From Earliella scabrosa (taxonomy: Eukaryota > Basidiomycota > Agaricomycetes > Polyporales > Polyporaceae), in NCBI GenBank assembly GCA_022605405.1, contig JABYQQ010000002.1:1860001-1924000 (forward strand): DNA of 64,000 bases, given 5' to 3'. Each line of letters starts with the position of its first letter. Position 1 is the stretch's first letter. Below the pieces are notes generated by a model. It made no database searches. It saw nothing but the letters and a program-made list of their open reading frames with translations, and was not told where the DNA came from. A program made the position numbers and the translations under genes. Below, in pieces: positions 1 through 12,100 of the stretch.

Positions 1-1216
1 TGCGGGGAATTGTTGAAGGACTTACCGCACCAAGAGACACCGGAGGGACGACCGTGAGCATGAGGAGCGTCAGCTGTGGTGAGATGTAGAACATCGCGCC
101 CACTGCGCAAGGAATTAGACATGGATAGGAGTCAGAGAGAGCGGTCACGCACAGCCAACTGACGCCATCACAACTGACCGAAGACCGTCCGAGAGGTTTT
201 GAGTTACGCTGAAGGAGACAGAGGTTGAGCCGCACTAGACACCCAGCGGAGGTATATCTGTCTGACACCAACGAGCGAGTTGCTCACCTCTCACCGACGA
301 TACTTGAGTCCACGCTAAGCCTGCTGAGAACATCTCCCTCGCCCTTCTCCACGAACTCCACCTCTTGTCGTAGAGCCGCCGCATACGTCCGTTCCCGCAG
401 CCGTGCGACTATTCGCTGACCTGTATTGCAGGTCAGTGTGTCAAATTCACGCGGATGCACCGGTCCACCGAGAGAGGATATCGCGTACCCGACAGTCGCA
501 TGAGCATAGCGCGCCCCGCATTCGCAGTGGCACCGGCTGTGAAGAGCACCAGAAGGATGGCTGAGGCTTGTCCTAACGATAGTCCGAACGGTATTTGCTA
601 TGAGTATGCAGCCCATGAGCAAGCGTGCATCAGGGGGGGTTCGCAAAGGTGATACTAGCGCATACATCCAGCCAGTAGGTGCAAAAAGGACACTCACCGG
701 GTTCGTACTCGAGAAGTAGTCGATCAGCTTCCCAATTGTGAACGGCACGCTCATCGACACCGCGCTCGACATGAGAAGTAGACCGATCGCCATTCCCAAC
801 GGCTTCTTCTCTGGCAGGGCGAGCGCAACGATCTTCCGGAACGATGACGCGCTCTTCGTCGAGTCCTGCGCGTTTGAAGGCAGGAACCGGCTCCATAGGG
901 ACTTCTTCGTTGTCGACGGGGCAGACTTGGATCTATTCGAAGTCGGGGATGTTGAGGAGGATGTTGAGGAGGATGTTGAGGAGGATGATGAGGGTGTCGA
1001 GACCGTCGTCGAGTCGGAAGGTGGTGACCGCGCGGGCGTCGACGAGGAGAAATGTCTCCGCCCACGGGTGAACGAGAGTAGTCGGATGCTCGGAGCCGGA
1101 TGACGTGCTGCAAGTGGGCATGGTGGACTTGAGACGTGTCGGGCGAGCCCGAGCCGCGCCGCTGTTGGCGGGCGGAGAGCGGGCGCGACGAGGACGTGCA
1201 CGCGGAGTGCGAGCAT
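1..1216 (-). CDS. MDL1: Mitochondrial MDL1/ABCB10-type ABC exporter, N-terminal part
   Basis: Half-size ABC transporter of the mitochondrial inner membrane; MDL1-family proteins export peptides or related compounds from the matrix. Only the presequence and first part of the transmembrane domain lie in the window; the ATPase half is beyond base 1. Exons by splice signals are about 1216-698, 597-489, 420-288, 208-~150 and 102-26. The N-terminus is rich in Arg/Ser/Thr and poor in acidic residues, as expected of a targeting sequence, followed by a Ser/Thr repeat. Family signatures follow: SVPFTIGKLIDYFSS, ANAGRAMLMRLSGQRIVARL, LRERTYAAALRQEV, GDVLSRLSVDSSIVGES and SVTQNLSDGLRSVV. The junction after the fourth exon has no clear GT donor, so that border is uncertain. 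ATG 1216 is chosen because it gives the presequence and an open frame to the first helix. Confidence 0.85.
949..992. repeat. 12-bp tandem repeat in presequence of ABC gene
   Basis: Three near-perfect copies of a 12-bp unit (gaggatgttgag-type on the plus strand) encode a Ser-Ser-Ser-Thr repeat on the minus strand, inside the predicted mitochondrial presequence of the ABC exporter. Such in-frame repeats in linkers commonly vary in copy number. Confidence 0.7.
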
Positions 1217-1494
1217 CGTCGTCGGCGTCGTGGAGGACGTTAGGGTGGGAAGACAAGGCGGGGAGCTTGAGAACGAGCTGCGTGGAGGGGTCGACGAATG
1301 CGCGCGTCATGGAAGACGCGCACGTGGTATGTCATCACTCCCACGTGAGACGCGTCTCTGCACGCGTCATGCTCCCGGCCGGCGGCAGCCTCAGGACTCG
1401 ACAGCGGTATCGTCATGCAAGAGAGGGGAGTTACAGCGTGTGGTCCTAACGTGTTATGCAAAGAGTTGAACTGAAGAGACGGTGCCCGCGCAAC

Positions 1495-2548
1495 CTACTT
1501 CCTCAACCTTTCCCATATCCTCCGCACCCAGCCATGTTCTACCTTCGCGGGTTGCTCGATCATGGGCTCAGGCTTGACAAACCTGTGTTGCAGGGCTTCC
1601 CTCCAAGCCGCTTCTTGTGGCTTCAAAATCCACTTCTCAACCCCCGCCAGCATCCCCTTCTCCAGCGCACGAAGCGCGAGTGCCTCGCGCTTCCAGAGCC
1701 CCTCCGTCAACACCGCCAGCGGCCCTACATGATCTGGACGTGCCAATTCCTGGCTTGTCTGATTCTCTTCATCCTTTTCGCGCCTGCCCGTGGTATCCTG
1801 GGCGATGGGTCGTCTTCGCAGCATACGGTTCGCCATCACAACGTCTGTGAGCAGCCGATCCCCCACGATGACCAGTTCGTCGTCTCGGACAGGGCGAGGG
1901 AGTGACGCAAAGTATGCGCGGATACTCTTGATGCACGAGTATGACGGCTTGAGAGAGGTATGTCGTAGGACCGGCGCAGAGAGATGGTACGTTACGGACT
2001 CGGCCTGTTGGAGGCGGCAATGACGATGACGCGACAGTGGGGGTTGATAACAAGTGAACTCACCTCAATCTCGCCGACATCCGTATGTGACCCTGCGGTG
2101 TTGCTCACAATGAGCACGTTGCCGGGACCGAATGTCTCGCGGCATTCCCTCCATGCCTCCTACGGTCCAGATGAGCTCCGCATGGGATGGGCATACACTC
2201 GCGCGTTTGCGGCTCACCGTCAGCTCAGGTACCAGTCGATCCTCATGAGGAACTGTCTGAGAATGAATTATGAGGGTGGGAGACATGGAAGAGGACATGC
2301 GGACGTACCAGACAGTTATCCTTGTCGAACACCGCACCACGATAGCCGGCCCTATACAACGCCTGGAAGTCTAGCTGGCGAATATCTTCCTAACGCGAGA
2401 TGTAAGCAGTCATCATCTGCCTGCTATATGGTACGCATACATGGAGTAAAAAGACTTACGTACCTTTGACGATGATGCTTGGGACAATTAGTCGAGGATT
2501 TATGAGAAGGTGTATAGGCACTAGAATGCCAGGTACGTTCAGGGGCAT
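1495..2548 (-). CDS. GEP4: Mitochondrial phosphatidylglycerophosphatase (GEP4 family)
   Basis: HAD-superfamily phosphatase that removes the phosphate from phosphatidylglycerophosphate, the second step of cardiolipin synthesis, at the matrix side of the inner membrane. Exons 2548-2464, 2385-2309, 2256-2218, 2159-2064 and 2004-1495 add up to 807 nt (268 aa), all in phase. The N-terminus MPLNVPGILVPIHLLINPRL is the family's usual start. HAD motif I is FDKDNCL (nucleophile and acid/base at about D49 and D51), motif II is NVLIVSNTAGS, and the final acidic motif is VGDRLLTDVVMANRM (about 147-158). The segment LAVLTEGLWKREALALR near the end is also typical. A stretch after motif IV (residues about 160-190) is longer and more polar than usual. 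It lies downstream of the ABC exporter on the same strand as a separate transcription unit. Confidence 0.9.
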
Positions 2549-3874
2549 TCTGGGAGACACTACACCCGTCTGTCAAGTCCAACCCACAGCACAGCTCCCC
2601 GACGACCAGTGGAGCTGAAGGGGTCGCAGGAGAGAGGATCCCTGAGGCAGGAGGTTCGAGGAGAGCAAGAGACGTGACGTAACGACCACCCGCGTCGTGT
2701 AACAGTGACGCTCGCGTGGCTGTCACAGGCGCTATCACGCGTCCTCGGTTCGAGGGTTACTTCGTTCGAACTTCCTAGCCGTGTTCCCCGCCTTCGAACC
2801 TACTACCACGGTAAGCACTGTCATAGAAACTGGACATTTAGGCGACATGATATACCAGGACTGACTTCAGGAACTTATCCCGCTCAGGTGAATCGTGTCC
2901 GTCCGAGATGTCGGAAGTAACAAGAAGTTGTGCCCTTGGCCACAGTGGCTAGCCGCCAACGCTAGACCATTCAGCACGATACGTCCTACAGCCGTCTTCC
3001 AGATTTTGCGCAAGCTGTGCCATACAATACGGACATCGTTGGCATGTTGGCATCGACCGCAGTCAAGGGGCAATGAGGTCACCGTTGCAACCTCGATGTT
3101 GCCTGCCTAGCAAGCGAGTAAAAGAGGTTGCCCGCATGCTGGACAAAACGTATGCAGGCCGAGCCTACTCTACCGACACTGGGTGGCATTCGTATGGTTT
3201 CAGAGTTACGTAGTACCTATTACTGAAATCTTTCCGGACAGTGCCGAGGGAACTCTATCCCAACTATGGCACTGGGCGCATTCGGATCCCGTGGATGGCC
3301 ACCTCCCTCGTGCTATGTGTACGTGAGCGTCTGCTCATATTGGTATGATAAACCGGCTGATTATCCGCGATAGTGCGACGGCGTCAACACATGCACGGTG
3401 CTAGCCAGGGCAGTCCATTCCACGTCCACCAGTGTACAACCAATGCACGTCAATCAGTTCCCCACGTACAGAACCGTCGGCAAGTCAACAACCACTCATG
3501 AGCCTCGTATCGATTTACAAATTCTCTCCTCCGCCACAAGAGCTTGTGCCTCTGGTTTTATCGGTCCGCCCTCCGTGTAGAGCGGGACCGCACCATGCCA
3601 GTTACAACCGCTCGACACCATTGCGTGCTGAGGGGCTATGCCTGTCACAGTCTATCTCCGCGCGGAAAACAACTGCTACGTTCACGTTCGGAAAAATCTC
3701 GTCGTCTTGTCATTTCTGCCTCGACACCTCAGGCGTCGTGTACAGCAGATGCAGTACCTCTCGACCACCTACACCACAGACCTCTTGTGCTGGCTTTAAA
3801 CATGAAACCTAAGGGGATTGGGATGAGTTCGCGAATTCATCCGAGGCTCGTATTGCTTCGGACTGGGCTGGTCG
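2549..3874. other. Intergenic region, no gene supported
   Basis: Between the minus-strand GEP4 gene and the plus-strand DUF6533 gene, so it should hold both promoters. Open frames here are short, have no family signature and are not linked by convincing splice sites. I see no repeats or RNA genes. Confidence 0.4.
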
Positions 3875-3880
3875 TATAAA
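3875..3880 (+). promoter_or_regulatory. TATA box of the DUF6533 gene
   Basis: TATAAA (in gtcgtataaatttt) lies about 40 bp upstream of the chosen start codon at 3917. The short distance implies a very short leader or a start site close to the ATG. Confidence 0.5.
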
Positions 3881-3916
3881 TTTTGAACTCACCTCGCCGG
3901 GGTGCTCGACATCGAG

Positions 3917-5642
3917 ATGTCTTCGACACAGAGCGCGAGCCCACAGCGTGCAGTCCTCACAACGTAAGTCATACATCCGTACGATAGTTGTGTATGTCTG
4001 ACCCTCCTGATGTAGGTACACAGGAAGCTACTGGAATGCTCTTGCTGTCTGTAGGTGTTCGCGCGATCGGACATGATTCCTGAACTCTGGATGTCCTAAT
4101 GATCTAAACAGCTCACCTCATTTATGACTGGCTGATCTCACTCAACGATGAGATTGCCTTGATCTGGACACCAAGAGACAGGAGAATGTGCGCTACGATT
4201 GTCTACGTCCTCAGTCGCTACTTCACCATCCTGCAATACACGGTTCCTACGATACCTTTCGGAACCATTCCATTCCTGGTGCGCTCACGTCTGTTTGGAA
4301 ACACCGGAAATTGTGACTAACCGTATCGATTGAACCCAGAGGTGCATATACCCGCGCTGTTTCGACGGTCAACCGCCTTGACTGACCTGTCCTGTCGCAC
4401 TCAAGTTGTACCGGCGTTCTATACCTGCAGATGGTCGTCACCCTCGTCCCCAACGCAGCGGTCGCAGGTCTCGTCTAAGATATTCTTATAGAGGGGGAGT
4501 TTTCACTCACCCTGGGTTGCAGTCTTCTCCGGACTGCGCGTCTATGCTCTCTCAGGAGCGAACATCAAGCTGTCGGCTCTTGTAGTTGCGCTCGCTATCG
4601 GACCGCGCATCCTCGACTCGGTCAGTGACAGCGACGTTCAGGGCAATGTCGCTCTGCTGACTCTCATGATCCTTGCTCTGTAGATCGTCAATGGTCTAGG
4701 GGTTCATGCCGACAACTGGGCTACCCCGGCAGCATGTATGATCGCACGCGACAATGCTGCCGAACTCAACTTCATGTACGACATCTGTTCTAACGTCGTC
4801 GTGTGTGATTGCTCACTGATATGTTCCTCGGCAGGTGTAAGTCTGTTCCACTGTGGGCTGCATCACTCGTTTGCTGTGTTGACTATGTCTGCACAGACAC
4901 GGTCATTGCGCGAACCTGCTCTATCGCGGCCGACGTCCTCGTTGTCGGTGTAACCTGGTTGAATGCATACAACACAGCGCGTCTTAGCAATGTTGACATC
5001 GGTCCAACCCTCGGACGTGTCATGCTGTACGATGGTAAGCTGCATTCCCCACATGAAGCTGGGGTATCTTCTTATCGTGACGTCTCGTCACTCAGGTAGC
5101 GTTTACTTTATGTGCGTTCACGGCTCAATTCACTGCGTCTGTTTAATGTTCTCATTCTAACCCTCCCTATATCCAGTGTACTCGCAACCATCAATATCGC
5201 ACGCATCGTGACCTCAGCCCTGGCAGTGAGTATCACGTCTTCAGTCTCCGCCGTCTACCACACATAGTCTTACTTCTCCGAAGCTCCCGGTGCCAATATC
5301 CAACGACCAGTGCGTCTCGAAGCAGTTCCTCATATCTGTATACTCACCATTTCCGCCTATAGGATGGCCTCGATCATCGTCTCCCACTTCATTCTCAACC
5401 TTCGCAGCGTGAATCAGAACGCAGCTACCGCCTCGACCGTATCCTTTGTTCAATTCCAACGACCATCAGACGGCCGACTTCCCGAATACGTCGCCTCCTT
5501 CTCCGGCCCAATGCATATAGGACACAGTGGCGTGAATGATGGGGATGATGGGGCTGACATCACCGAGGTGCCGACCGACTGTCCGCCGTTGTCAGACGTA
5601 GAGACTGGCATTGGTTCTGTCCCGGAGGAACCTGCTCGGTAG
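3917..5642 (+). CDS. DUF6533-type multi-pass membrane protein
   Basis: Member of a large basidiomycete family of unknown function with an N-terminal DUF6533 domain and about seven membrane helices. The first exons are very small: 3917-3963 and 4016-4050, then 4112 onward; joined they give MSSTQSASPQ followed by HLIYDWLISLNDEIALIW, the DUF6533 signature, and VYVLSRYFTILQY. Later exons carry FSGLRVYALSGANIKL (the usual helix-4 motif), CSIAADVLVVGVTWL, GRVMLYDG and MASIIVSHFILNLR, the family's last helix, then an acidic cytosolic tail ending at 5642. Middle exon borders (4278-5370) are approximate. Start chosen because only it splices in phase into the signature. These genes are often in lineage-specific expansions; no substrate is known. 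Confidence 0.75.
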
Positions 5643-8600
5643 CGGGACGGTTCGCGCGGTGTCTGATGGCTGGTATGCTGCCCATCTGTATCACAGTGTA
5701 TCAACTACCTAGAACGTTGTTGTCATACTGAACTCATTGTAAGTATTGTAGCTGTTGGGACACGATGAGGAAGAGTTTCTAGATTCGGAGGTGGCACCCG
5801 CCGGCGGCGGGCGTGCGGCTCGCCGTTGGTGACCGCGCACTTTCAGCGGCAAATGGCGACGATTTTGAACCTTGCCTATGGGAGCAGAGAGTACTTTCCA
5901 ACGACAATTTTGTGCTCTCAAGCAATACCGCGATCAATTGAGCTCAGAACTGAAGCCTGGAGGGTAGATTAGGTAATCCGTCGGGCTTCGGGATCGTGGG
6001 AATGATGCGCCCCAGGCGGCTATTGCGCGGCTGCGCCACTGGTTGCGACGTCAACGCGCGTCAACACCGTTCAACCCTTTGTCCTTTCCCATTACGCGTG
6101 CTTGCCCGCTCCCTTTGCACGGGTGTGTTCAACCCGGCTGTCTGAGACAAAAACGCATCACTAGTGTCTCCAAGGTTTTTACGGCAGAAACGCGAGGTGT
6201 GTACTCTCATACTACAACTGAGTCTACGCCGTGACAGCAGGGTGCTGACTGGTAGTTCGAACAGCATGTCGTAGTAGCCTTGACTACATGCACCTGTCCG
6301 AAGTTCACCTGGATGTACTCACGTCCGTCAAGCAATGCTCAACATGTACTCAAGCTCGACCGGAGACTTTACGCCCCCTTGAAGTATCTGACGGGCGACG
6401 ACACGCCGAGACGTTCGGAACGGTCGGGTAGAGCGTTGCCTGAGGGTGTCGCTCCGGCAAGTGTCGTTGGTGAGTTTGAGTTAACCTAGACTGCGTATCT
6501 AGAACGACGGCGTGCGCATTCGCCTTGTCCATCCCACGACACAGTAGCTCCTGACGATGGCCACCCCCACTGTCGTCTGGACTGCGCCGTCCAGTCTCCC
6601 ATATCTTCAATAGAAGACAGCACTGGCGAACACCTCAACCATGCTCCGGCACCGAGTTCAAATGTTTGTCAATTATACGAATCGTGACGAGCTCATGTGA
6701 TCGCCTGCAACATACCGGTCAACCTGGCGTTGTCTACATGCGCATATACCCACGCACGTATACGCGTCTGGCATACCGGTTCCACGAGGCACATCTCCGC
6801 CATTGCAACGCAAGCCCACAATCCTCGTGCGTGTCTGCAAGCGAGGATGTCCAGGGCAAGTATCCGGTACCCCTAGTAGGCCTTGAGACGGCACGGAGTC
6901 AACGTTGCTTCTCAAGCGGTCGGATAGACTTCGCCTGGTCATCTCCGCCGCGCAGGTTGCATCTCGCTTGTGGCTTCTTGCCAGTTGTTGGGATGGCTCC
7001 AGCCTCAGGAACGCAGGTTGATACACACGTGCTCATTCGCGATCGACGGTGCGTGCTCGTTCGAGATCTTGACGTTCATGAGATTACGTACATGCTGCAG
7101 CTCCAGCCTCGTGTCTGGCCTCTCCAGAACACAGCGGGTTGACAACGGCGTGCTGTAGTTCACCGCTTGGAAGAACACACCGGTATCACTGTGTTTGCTC
7201 AGTCATCTCGAGAACGGGCAATGAATATGGTACGTCCCAAAGTTTGTTATGCGCAACGGAAGGTCTCTTACGCGACCATGCATCTGTAGGGTGGTCTGTG
7301 CGCGTCAGTCGGAACCGCCGCCTCTTGGGCCTCATGTCTTCGGAATGCATCACCTTGTGATCGGGCTAACGATCGGGTAACGCTTCTCGGGAGAACAGGG
7401 CCGTCATCCAGTGCGGGGTAAACCTTGTTTCGTGAATGCAACGCCTGCGACATGACGTCTATGCCGTCCGAGAGAGGTCGTCGCAAGGCGATAGGGGTTC
7501 TTGAGCACGGTACCTCGCGTCTGGTGACTGACGCGCACATTGCGACTGACGTTCTTTGGCGATACGATAGCGACCGTGCATCATCTCGCCGACGTCGGGT
7601 GCAGTATGCGACGACGGTGTGAAGAGGAGGACAAAGTAAGGTGAGGACAAAAATTCGAAGTCGTCTTTGCGCATGCAACCAGGTCCACTGACATAACAGC
7701 TATAGGGCACGACGCTCACCTGCTCGATCCGAGGGGAGGGAACATAGGAGAGCGATCTCAGAAGCGGTGAATGACCCCCTGGTAGAAATAGCCTTTCGAC
7801 CACGCGACAGCACCCCGAGGTATGTCCTGCCTCTAGCGCCGCCATAAACGTCTCTCGAGCAGGTTTATCTCCCCACAGAAGGCACGGAAGGCCGCATGCC
7901 CAACGCAGCTGCTCTTACCCAAAGGTCGCGTGCGCGCAGATCGTCAATTCTATTCTCAGCGCTCCCCACCGATCGCCCATTTAGCTCGCAAGCACATGAC
8001 ACTGGAGCGAGGAAAGAGCCAGAGCGAAAGAAGAACTGGTTGAATGAGCGAATCGCAAGGTTCGTGCCCTCGGACCCAGGGTCCGCGCTCGGTGACGTCG
8101 GATGGTGTGCACTCCCAGGGCAGACTCGAGATTGGCGGGACGCGGAACGCGCGGAGGTTGGGAATTCGCGGATCCCGGTACCCTCGGCGAGCCCGCGCTC
8201 GCTGTGTGCGGATTACGGCGCGTGCGGACGAGTTTGTCCAGGGCTCGGAGAGACTGGAGGAGATTGCGCCCCGTGCACGGAGATCTGAGCGGGAGGCTGA
8301 GGATGTGTGTGACCAGGAGGACGGAGGCTTTACGCTACGGTCTGGTTCTCCAACCGGATCCGTGGGGCTTCGCGTGTGGTGATATGGCCCGCAAAAGGCG
8401 AAAAGGAGGAGAGGAGAACATGCGGACGACGGAGCGGGATGGTCAGAATGTCGGCTGAACGGCGGGTCGTCGGACGTCGCGTAGGTCTTAGGACGATGAG
8501 CCTGCACAAGGCGGCTTGGGGTTCGAGAAGCGGGTGAGGAAGGAGGACGAAGAACGTTTTGGACGGTCGTTATCTGGCAGACTGGAGGTAATTGGGGAGG

Positions 8601-8750
8601 GCGGGATTGGCCCCGACTGGGCGCGGCGACGAGCGTAGGAACGAAAGAGGGTGGGAACATGGCATCAAAGCCCTCGCGCCAAACCCGCAGCGGGCAATTT
8701 TGGCATGGGTTGGCGCGGTCTTCGCACGCGCGCCCGCGCCGCGCGATCGC
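5643..8750. other. Long stretch without a supported gene
   Basis: Several short open frames occur (for example near 6280-6610 and 6670-7160 on both strands) with scattered GT/AG pairs, but none joins into a recognisable protein. It may contain one or more fast-evolving or decayed genes. The part from about 8000 is GC-rich, giving long random open frames such as the Arg/Pro/Ser-rich one on the minus strand at 7956-8825, which I regard as non-coding. Confidence 0.35.
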
Positions 8751-8755
8751 GTAGG

Positions 8756-8781
8756 CCAATGGCGGCGCGGGCCTGGATTGG
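8756..8781. promoter_or_regulatory. CCAAT boxes upstream of bZIP gene
   Basis: A CCAAT at 8756-8760 and an inverted one (ATTGG) at 8777-8781 sit in a CpG-rich block about 390 bp before the bZIP start codon. CCAAT is the binding site of the fungal HAP/NF-Y complex. Another ATTGG is at 8591-8595. Confidence 0.35.
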
Positions 8782-9005
8782 CCGCGCGTCCTTCGCGAGC
8801 TCGCCCATGCCCGTGCACGGCGCATTCAACGCGGACGAGCGAGGTTAGAGGCTGAGGGCGTGCAAAGAAGAGTGTTTGATGGCGTTGTGAGAGATATCAT
8901 GGAAAGGGGAGGGAGCGGAGGTGATGCTGATTCGTGTCGGCAAGCTAAACTTCCCTGGCGAGCTCCTCCCCAATCTGGCATTCTGGCGGCAACACCCTGC
9001 GAAGC

Positions 9006-9013
9006 GATATAAG
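9006..9013 (+). promoter_or_regulatory. TATA-like element of the bZIP gene
   Basis: GATATAAG followed by a C/T-rich run (about 9040-9160) that is typical of fungal leaders just before the start codon at 9166. Confidence 0.4.
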
Positions 9014-9165
9014 TCCGCGTCCCTTAGCCTCCCATCTTTTTGAACCCGAACCCCCACCCCGTCGCCATCGCCATCCTCCTCCGCCGCCTCCGCAGTCGTC
9101 CGCCCGACATTTTACTTCCGTCTTAACTGCCGGCAGTCTCGTCCTCGACCTCGAAAACGTCCAGC

Positions 9166-11308
9166 ATGTCCTCCATCCACCTCCCCGCCCTCCACATGTC
9201 CAACATCATCTCCTCCGACGCCCCCCTTACCTCCCCCATCTCCGAGTCTCTCGCCGTCCCATGGGACCGCGACCCCGCTCTCGCCGCCCTCTACGACCCC
9301 TTCTCGCTCCCCCTGGCCTCCCCGCCCATGCCCGGCACGCTTCCAGATACCCGCAAGGTGCTCAAGGGCCGCATGACCCCCGACGTCCCGTCGGAACAGT
9401 GCCTGCCCACCCACCAGGTATTTGACTTCGTGCCCGGCTCCATGGCAGTGAGCAGCCCCGCGTCCACGCCCGAGTCGTCCCCCATGGCCGCGCCGCAGCC
9501 TCTCCCACACGGCGGGAAGCACACCTTCTCCGCCGCGTCCCCGGCGCCCTCTAACGAGGGTTCCGTTGTGCCGGCGAAGAGGCCTTCAGTCGGTGCGACC
9601 AACGTCGCCAAGAAGCCTCGCGCGGAGCGGGTTACGACCAAGGACTTCGTGCCCCCGGACGTAACGGGGCTCAGCAAACGCGAGGCCCGGTTAGTCAAGA
9701 ACCGTGCGGCCGCGTTTTTGAGTCGGCAGAGGAAGCGGGAGGAGTTTGAGAACATGGAGATGTGAGTACTCCCTCTTGCTATCGCTCCATGTCGTTTTTT
9801 CCTGCCTTCCCCGTCGTCCGCAACTGGGCGCCTGTCGGTATGCTTCCCTGCGCGCCTCGATGTGCGCTAGCTCGGGGGCTGTGGCCGCCCAACCTCCCTG
9901 CCTCTGAGAGAACGCCGGAGCGCGGGTTGCGATGTCTGTTTCCAAAGCACGTTGCTCCTGTGCCTCCGGAGGCTTATCCCTTTACGGCATCACCATCTTG
10001 CCCGATATCACATCTCGAGATATCTGTCCCCAGCTTCTGATCGAGGCCGTGGTGCACCGGTCCATGACGTACTCCGTGGGCACTTTGCCCATGGCCTTAG
10101 TGCCCTCTCGCGATCATCACCGAGGACTTCCGCTCATTGACCGCTCTGTTCACAGACGTGTGGCCGAATTGGAGCAGGAGAATGCTCGTCTTCTCGCGTC
10201 GATACAGCAACAACAGCACGCGCAGTCTCCCGCTCCCTCCGACGACGACGGACTGAAGTCGGAATTAGAGCAGCTCAAGCGCCAGCTCGCGGAGACGCAA
10301 AAGCGTGAACGCGAACTGGCTGAGAAGCTTTCCACCGTCCCTGAGCCTGAGCCAACGAGGGATGTGGTGAAGATGGAGGCGGTTGAGCCCCAGCTTCCGG
10401 TCTCGCTGCGTGCGCACAAGGGCGAGCGGTCGGGTGCGAGCTTTGGACTCATGGTACGTCCCTTCCCACACCTTCCCTCATGCCTCCCTCGATACGAGTC
10501 TTTCACCTAGGTCCTGCTGTGCGCACTCCCCACGCTCCTCTCAATGCCCACGCACAACACGATGCCGAGCAGCATGTCGTTCAACCCGTCACACTCGCAC
10601 TCGCACTCCACGTCGCTGGACATGACCACGTTCCCGACGAGCGACTACGACTGGGGTCTCGGCTTCGGCTCTGGTGCGATGGACCTGGACCTCACGCCCT
10701 CGTCTCTGGCCTCGGAGGAGAACGCGGAGCCCGGGTTCAAGAAGCTCGAGTTCGTTGACGTCGATGCGGAGAAGCTCGGCCTGGGCGGCTTGGACATCTC
10801 GTTTGATGCAAGCGCGGCCAAGGAGGGACGCATCCGCGTCCGGATTCACCCACCCCCGGCATCCGAGCACGGCAGCGACCAGGCGCAGTTCAAGGACCAC
10901 GAAGACGACCAGACGATGTGGCACGATGCGGAGGAGGACCTCGGTCCGTTCCTCGGCGTCGGCACCGACTTCGACCAGCCGTCCTTCAGCTCCTCCGGGC
11001 TGCACCCGCTCGACTTCACGTTCCCCGGTCCCTCTGCATCAGCATTCTCGGCGTCCTCCTCCCCGTCCCTTGTCTCGTCGCCAACAAGCTCCTTCTTCCC
11101 AAGCGCGCCGTCGCCATCACAAACGCCGAACGAGTACGAGTTCGAACTCGGCAGCGAGTACGGCAGTGTCGGCAGCGGCATGTCTCGGGCGGGGAGTCCA
11201 GGCATGGGCTCGACGTTCGGCTCTGGCCGGCGCCGTGTTCGCATCGCGTTGCGCGGGATGCCCGGGAAAGGGAAGGAGGGCGGCGAGTGGGAGGTCGAGG
11301 TGTGCTAG
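9166..11308 (+). CDS. bZIP transcription factor with a putative membrane anchor
   Basis: Exons 9166-9761, 10156-10453 and 10511-11308 are in phase and give 563 aa. The N-terminal ~165 residues are Ser/Pro-rich. The basic region (about 169-190) contains LSKREARLVKNRAAAFLSR, matching the NxxAAxxSR bZIP core. The zipper runs on as RVAELEQENARL and a Gln/Glu/Lys coiled coil to about 260. The last intron joins SGASFGLM to VLLCALPTLLSM, making a ~19-residue hydrophobic stretch at about 292-310. This layout (basic region, zipper, hydrophobic anchor, long tail) resembles ER-anchored ATF6/CREB3/plant bZIP28 factors. The tail is Ser/acidic-rich with a basic end (GRRRVRIALRGMPGKGK). The anchor is inferred from hydrophobicity alone; it could be a buried helix. 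Target genes are not visible. Confidence 0.85.
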
Positions 11309-12100
11309 GCTTGATGCCTGGGTGTGCAGGACATGCATGTGAACGTTCCGGTTGGTGCCTCGCGCGGTCGTGCGGACGACGCTGCGCGAGGCGCGATTAT
11401 GCGTTAACCTATTATGGTGCGGTTCCACCCTTGCTTTTTCTCTTCCTCTTACACCACCACCACCCCGTTTGTGGCTTTCACGCCTTTCACGTTCGAGCGC
11501 CGCGTGCGCGTTCCTGTTTGTGTCCTCTCTCTCCTATTTGAATTTTTGCAGCTCTGTCTTTCGCATCCGTCGTATCCTACTCGCTCGTCTATGTATTACT
11601 CTGGCTCTCGTGCTCTCGCCTCGCCCATTGCATACATAAAATCGCGTACCATATATCCCGATCCTGCATCCATACACCATACGTCGTACATACATACATC
11701 CACGTCATACACCGACATACATACATACATCCATACATACACCCATACCTCACCACCCGAAAGAAGTATCATACGTACTCGCTATTCCCCTGCTACCGTA
11801 CCTCCCATACCCGCCTCGCCGCCTGCTCGCTGTCTGCCGGTTGTTGGTTATATTCTCTGTCTCTGTCTCCTTCGTCCCGTCCCCTGGGCCCCGCGCGTGG
11901 GGGACCCCTTGTGATTTGGCTTTGGCTTTGGATTCTGGAAGTAGAGCGCGCGCGTTTGCGTGCGCACCCCCTATGCGTTGCTCCTTCTTGCTTCGCGCCT
12001 GTCGTTCCGTGTCTTGCTCTGGGCTGGCTCGTGAAAACTATGTATACGGTGTCCTATGAATGTACATGTATGGTCCTATGGAGATTAAAGCATACTCGAC
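11309..12100 (+). other. 3' untranslated/downstream region of bZIP gene
   Basis: Pyrimidine-rich sequence with no supported ORF; an attaaag poly(A)-like motif occurs near 12084 and stretches of TATGTATA nearby. It suggests a long 3' UTR for the bZIP transcript, but the end cannot be fixed from sequence. Confidence 0.35.
11683..11752. repeat. ACAT-type microsatellite
   Basis: Imperfect run of ACAT/CCAT/CACC tetranucleotides, in two blocks separated by cgtcatacaccg. It falls within the probable 3' UTR of the bZIP gene. Confidence 0.7.

Noticed and set aside
738..1103. Plus-strand ORF rich in Glu/Asp
   Set aside because: Antisense shadow of the Ser/Thr repeat in the ABC exporter presequence.
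5700..5925. Short coding-like piece with LLGHDEEEFLDSEV
   Set aside because: Open for about 30 codons only and not linkable to the DUF6533 gene, which already ends at 5642.
7956..8825. Long minus-strand ORF (289 codons)
   Set aside because: Arg/Pro/Ser-rich, overlaps a GC-rich promoter with CCAAT boxes, and shows no domain; long frames are expected by chance at this base composition.
9762..10155. ORFs inside the first bZIP intron
   Set aside because: The intron is long (394 bp), but joining 9761 to 10156 restores the uninterrupted bZIP zipper, so these frames are intronic.
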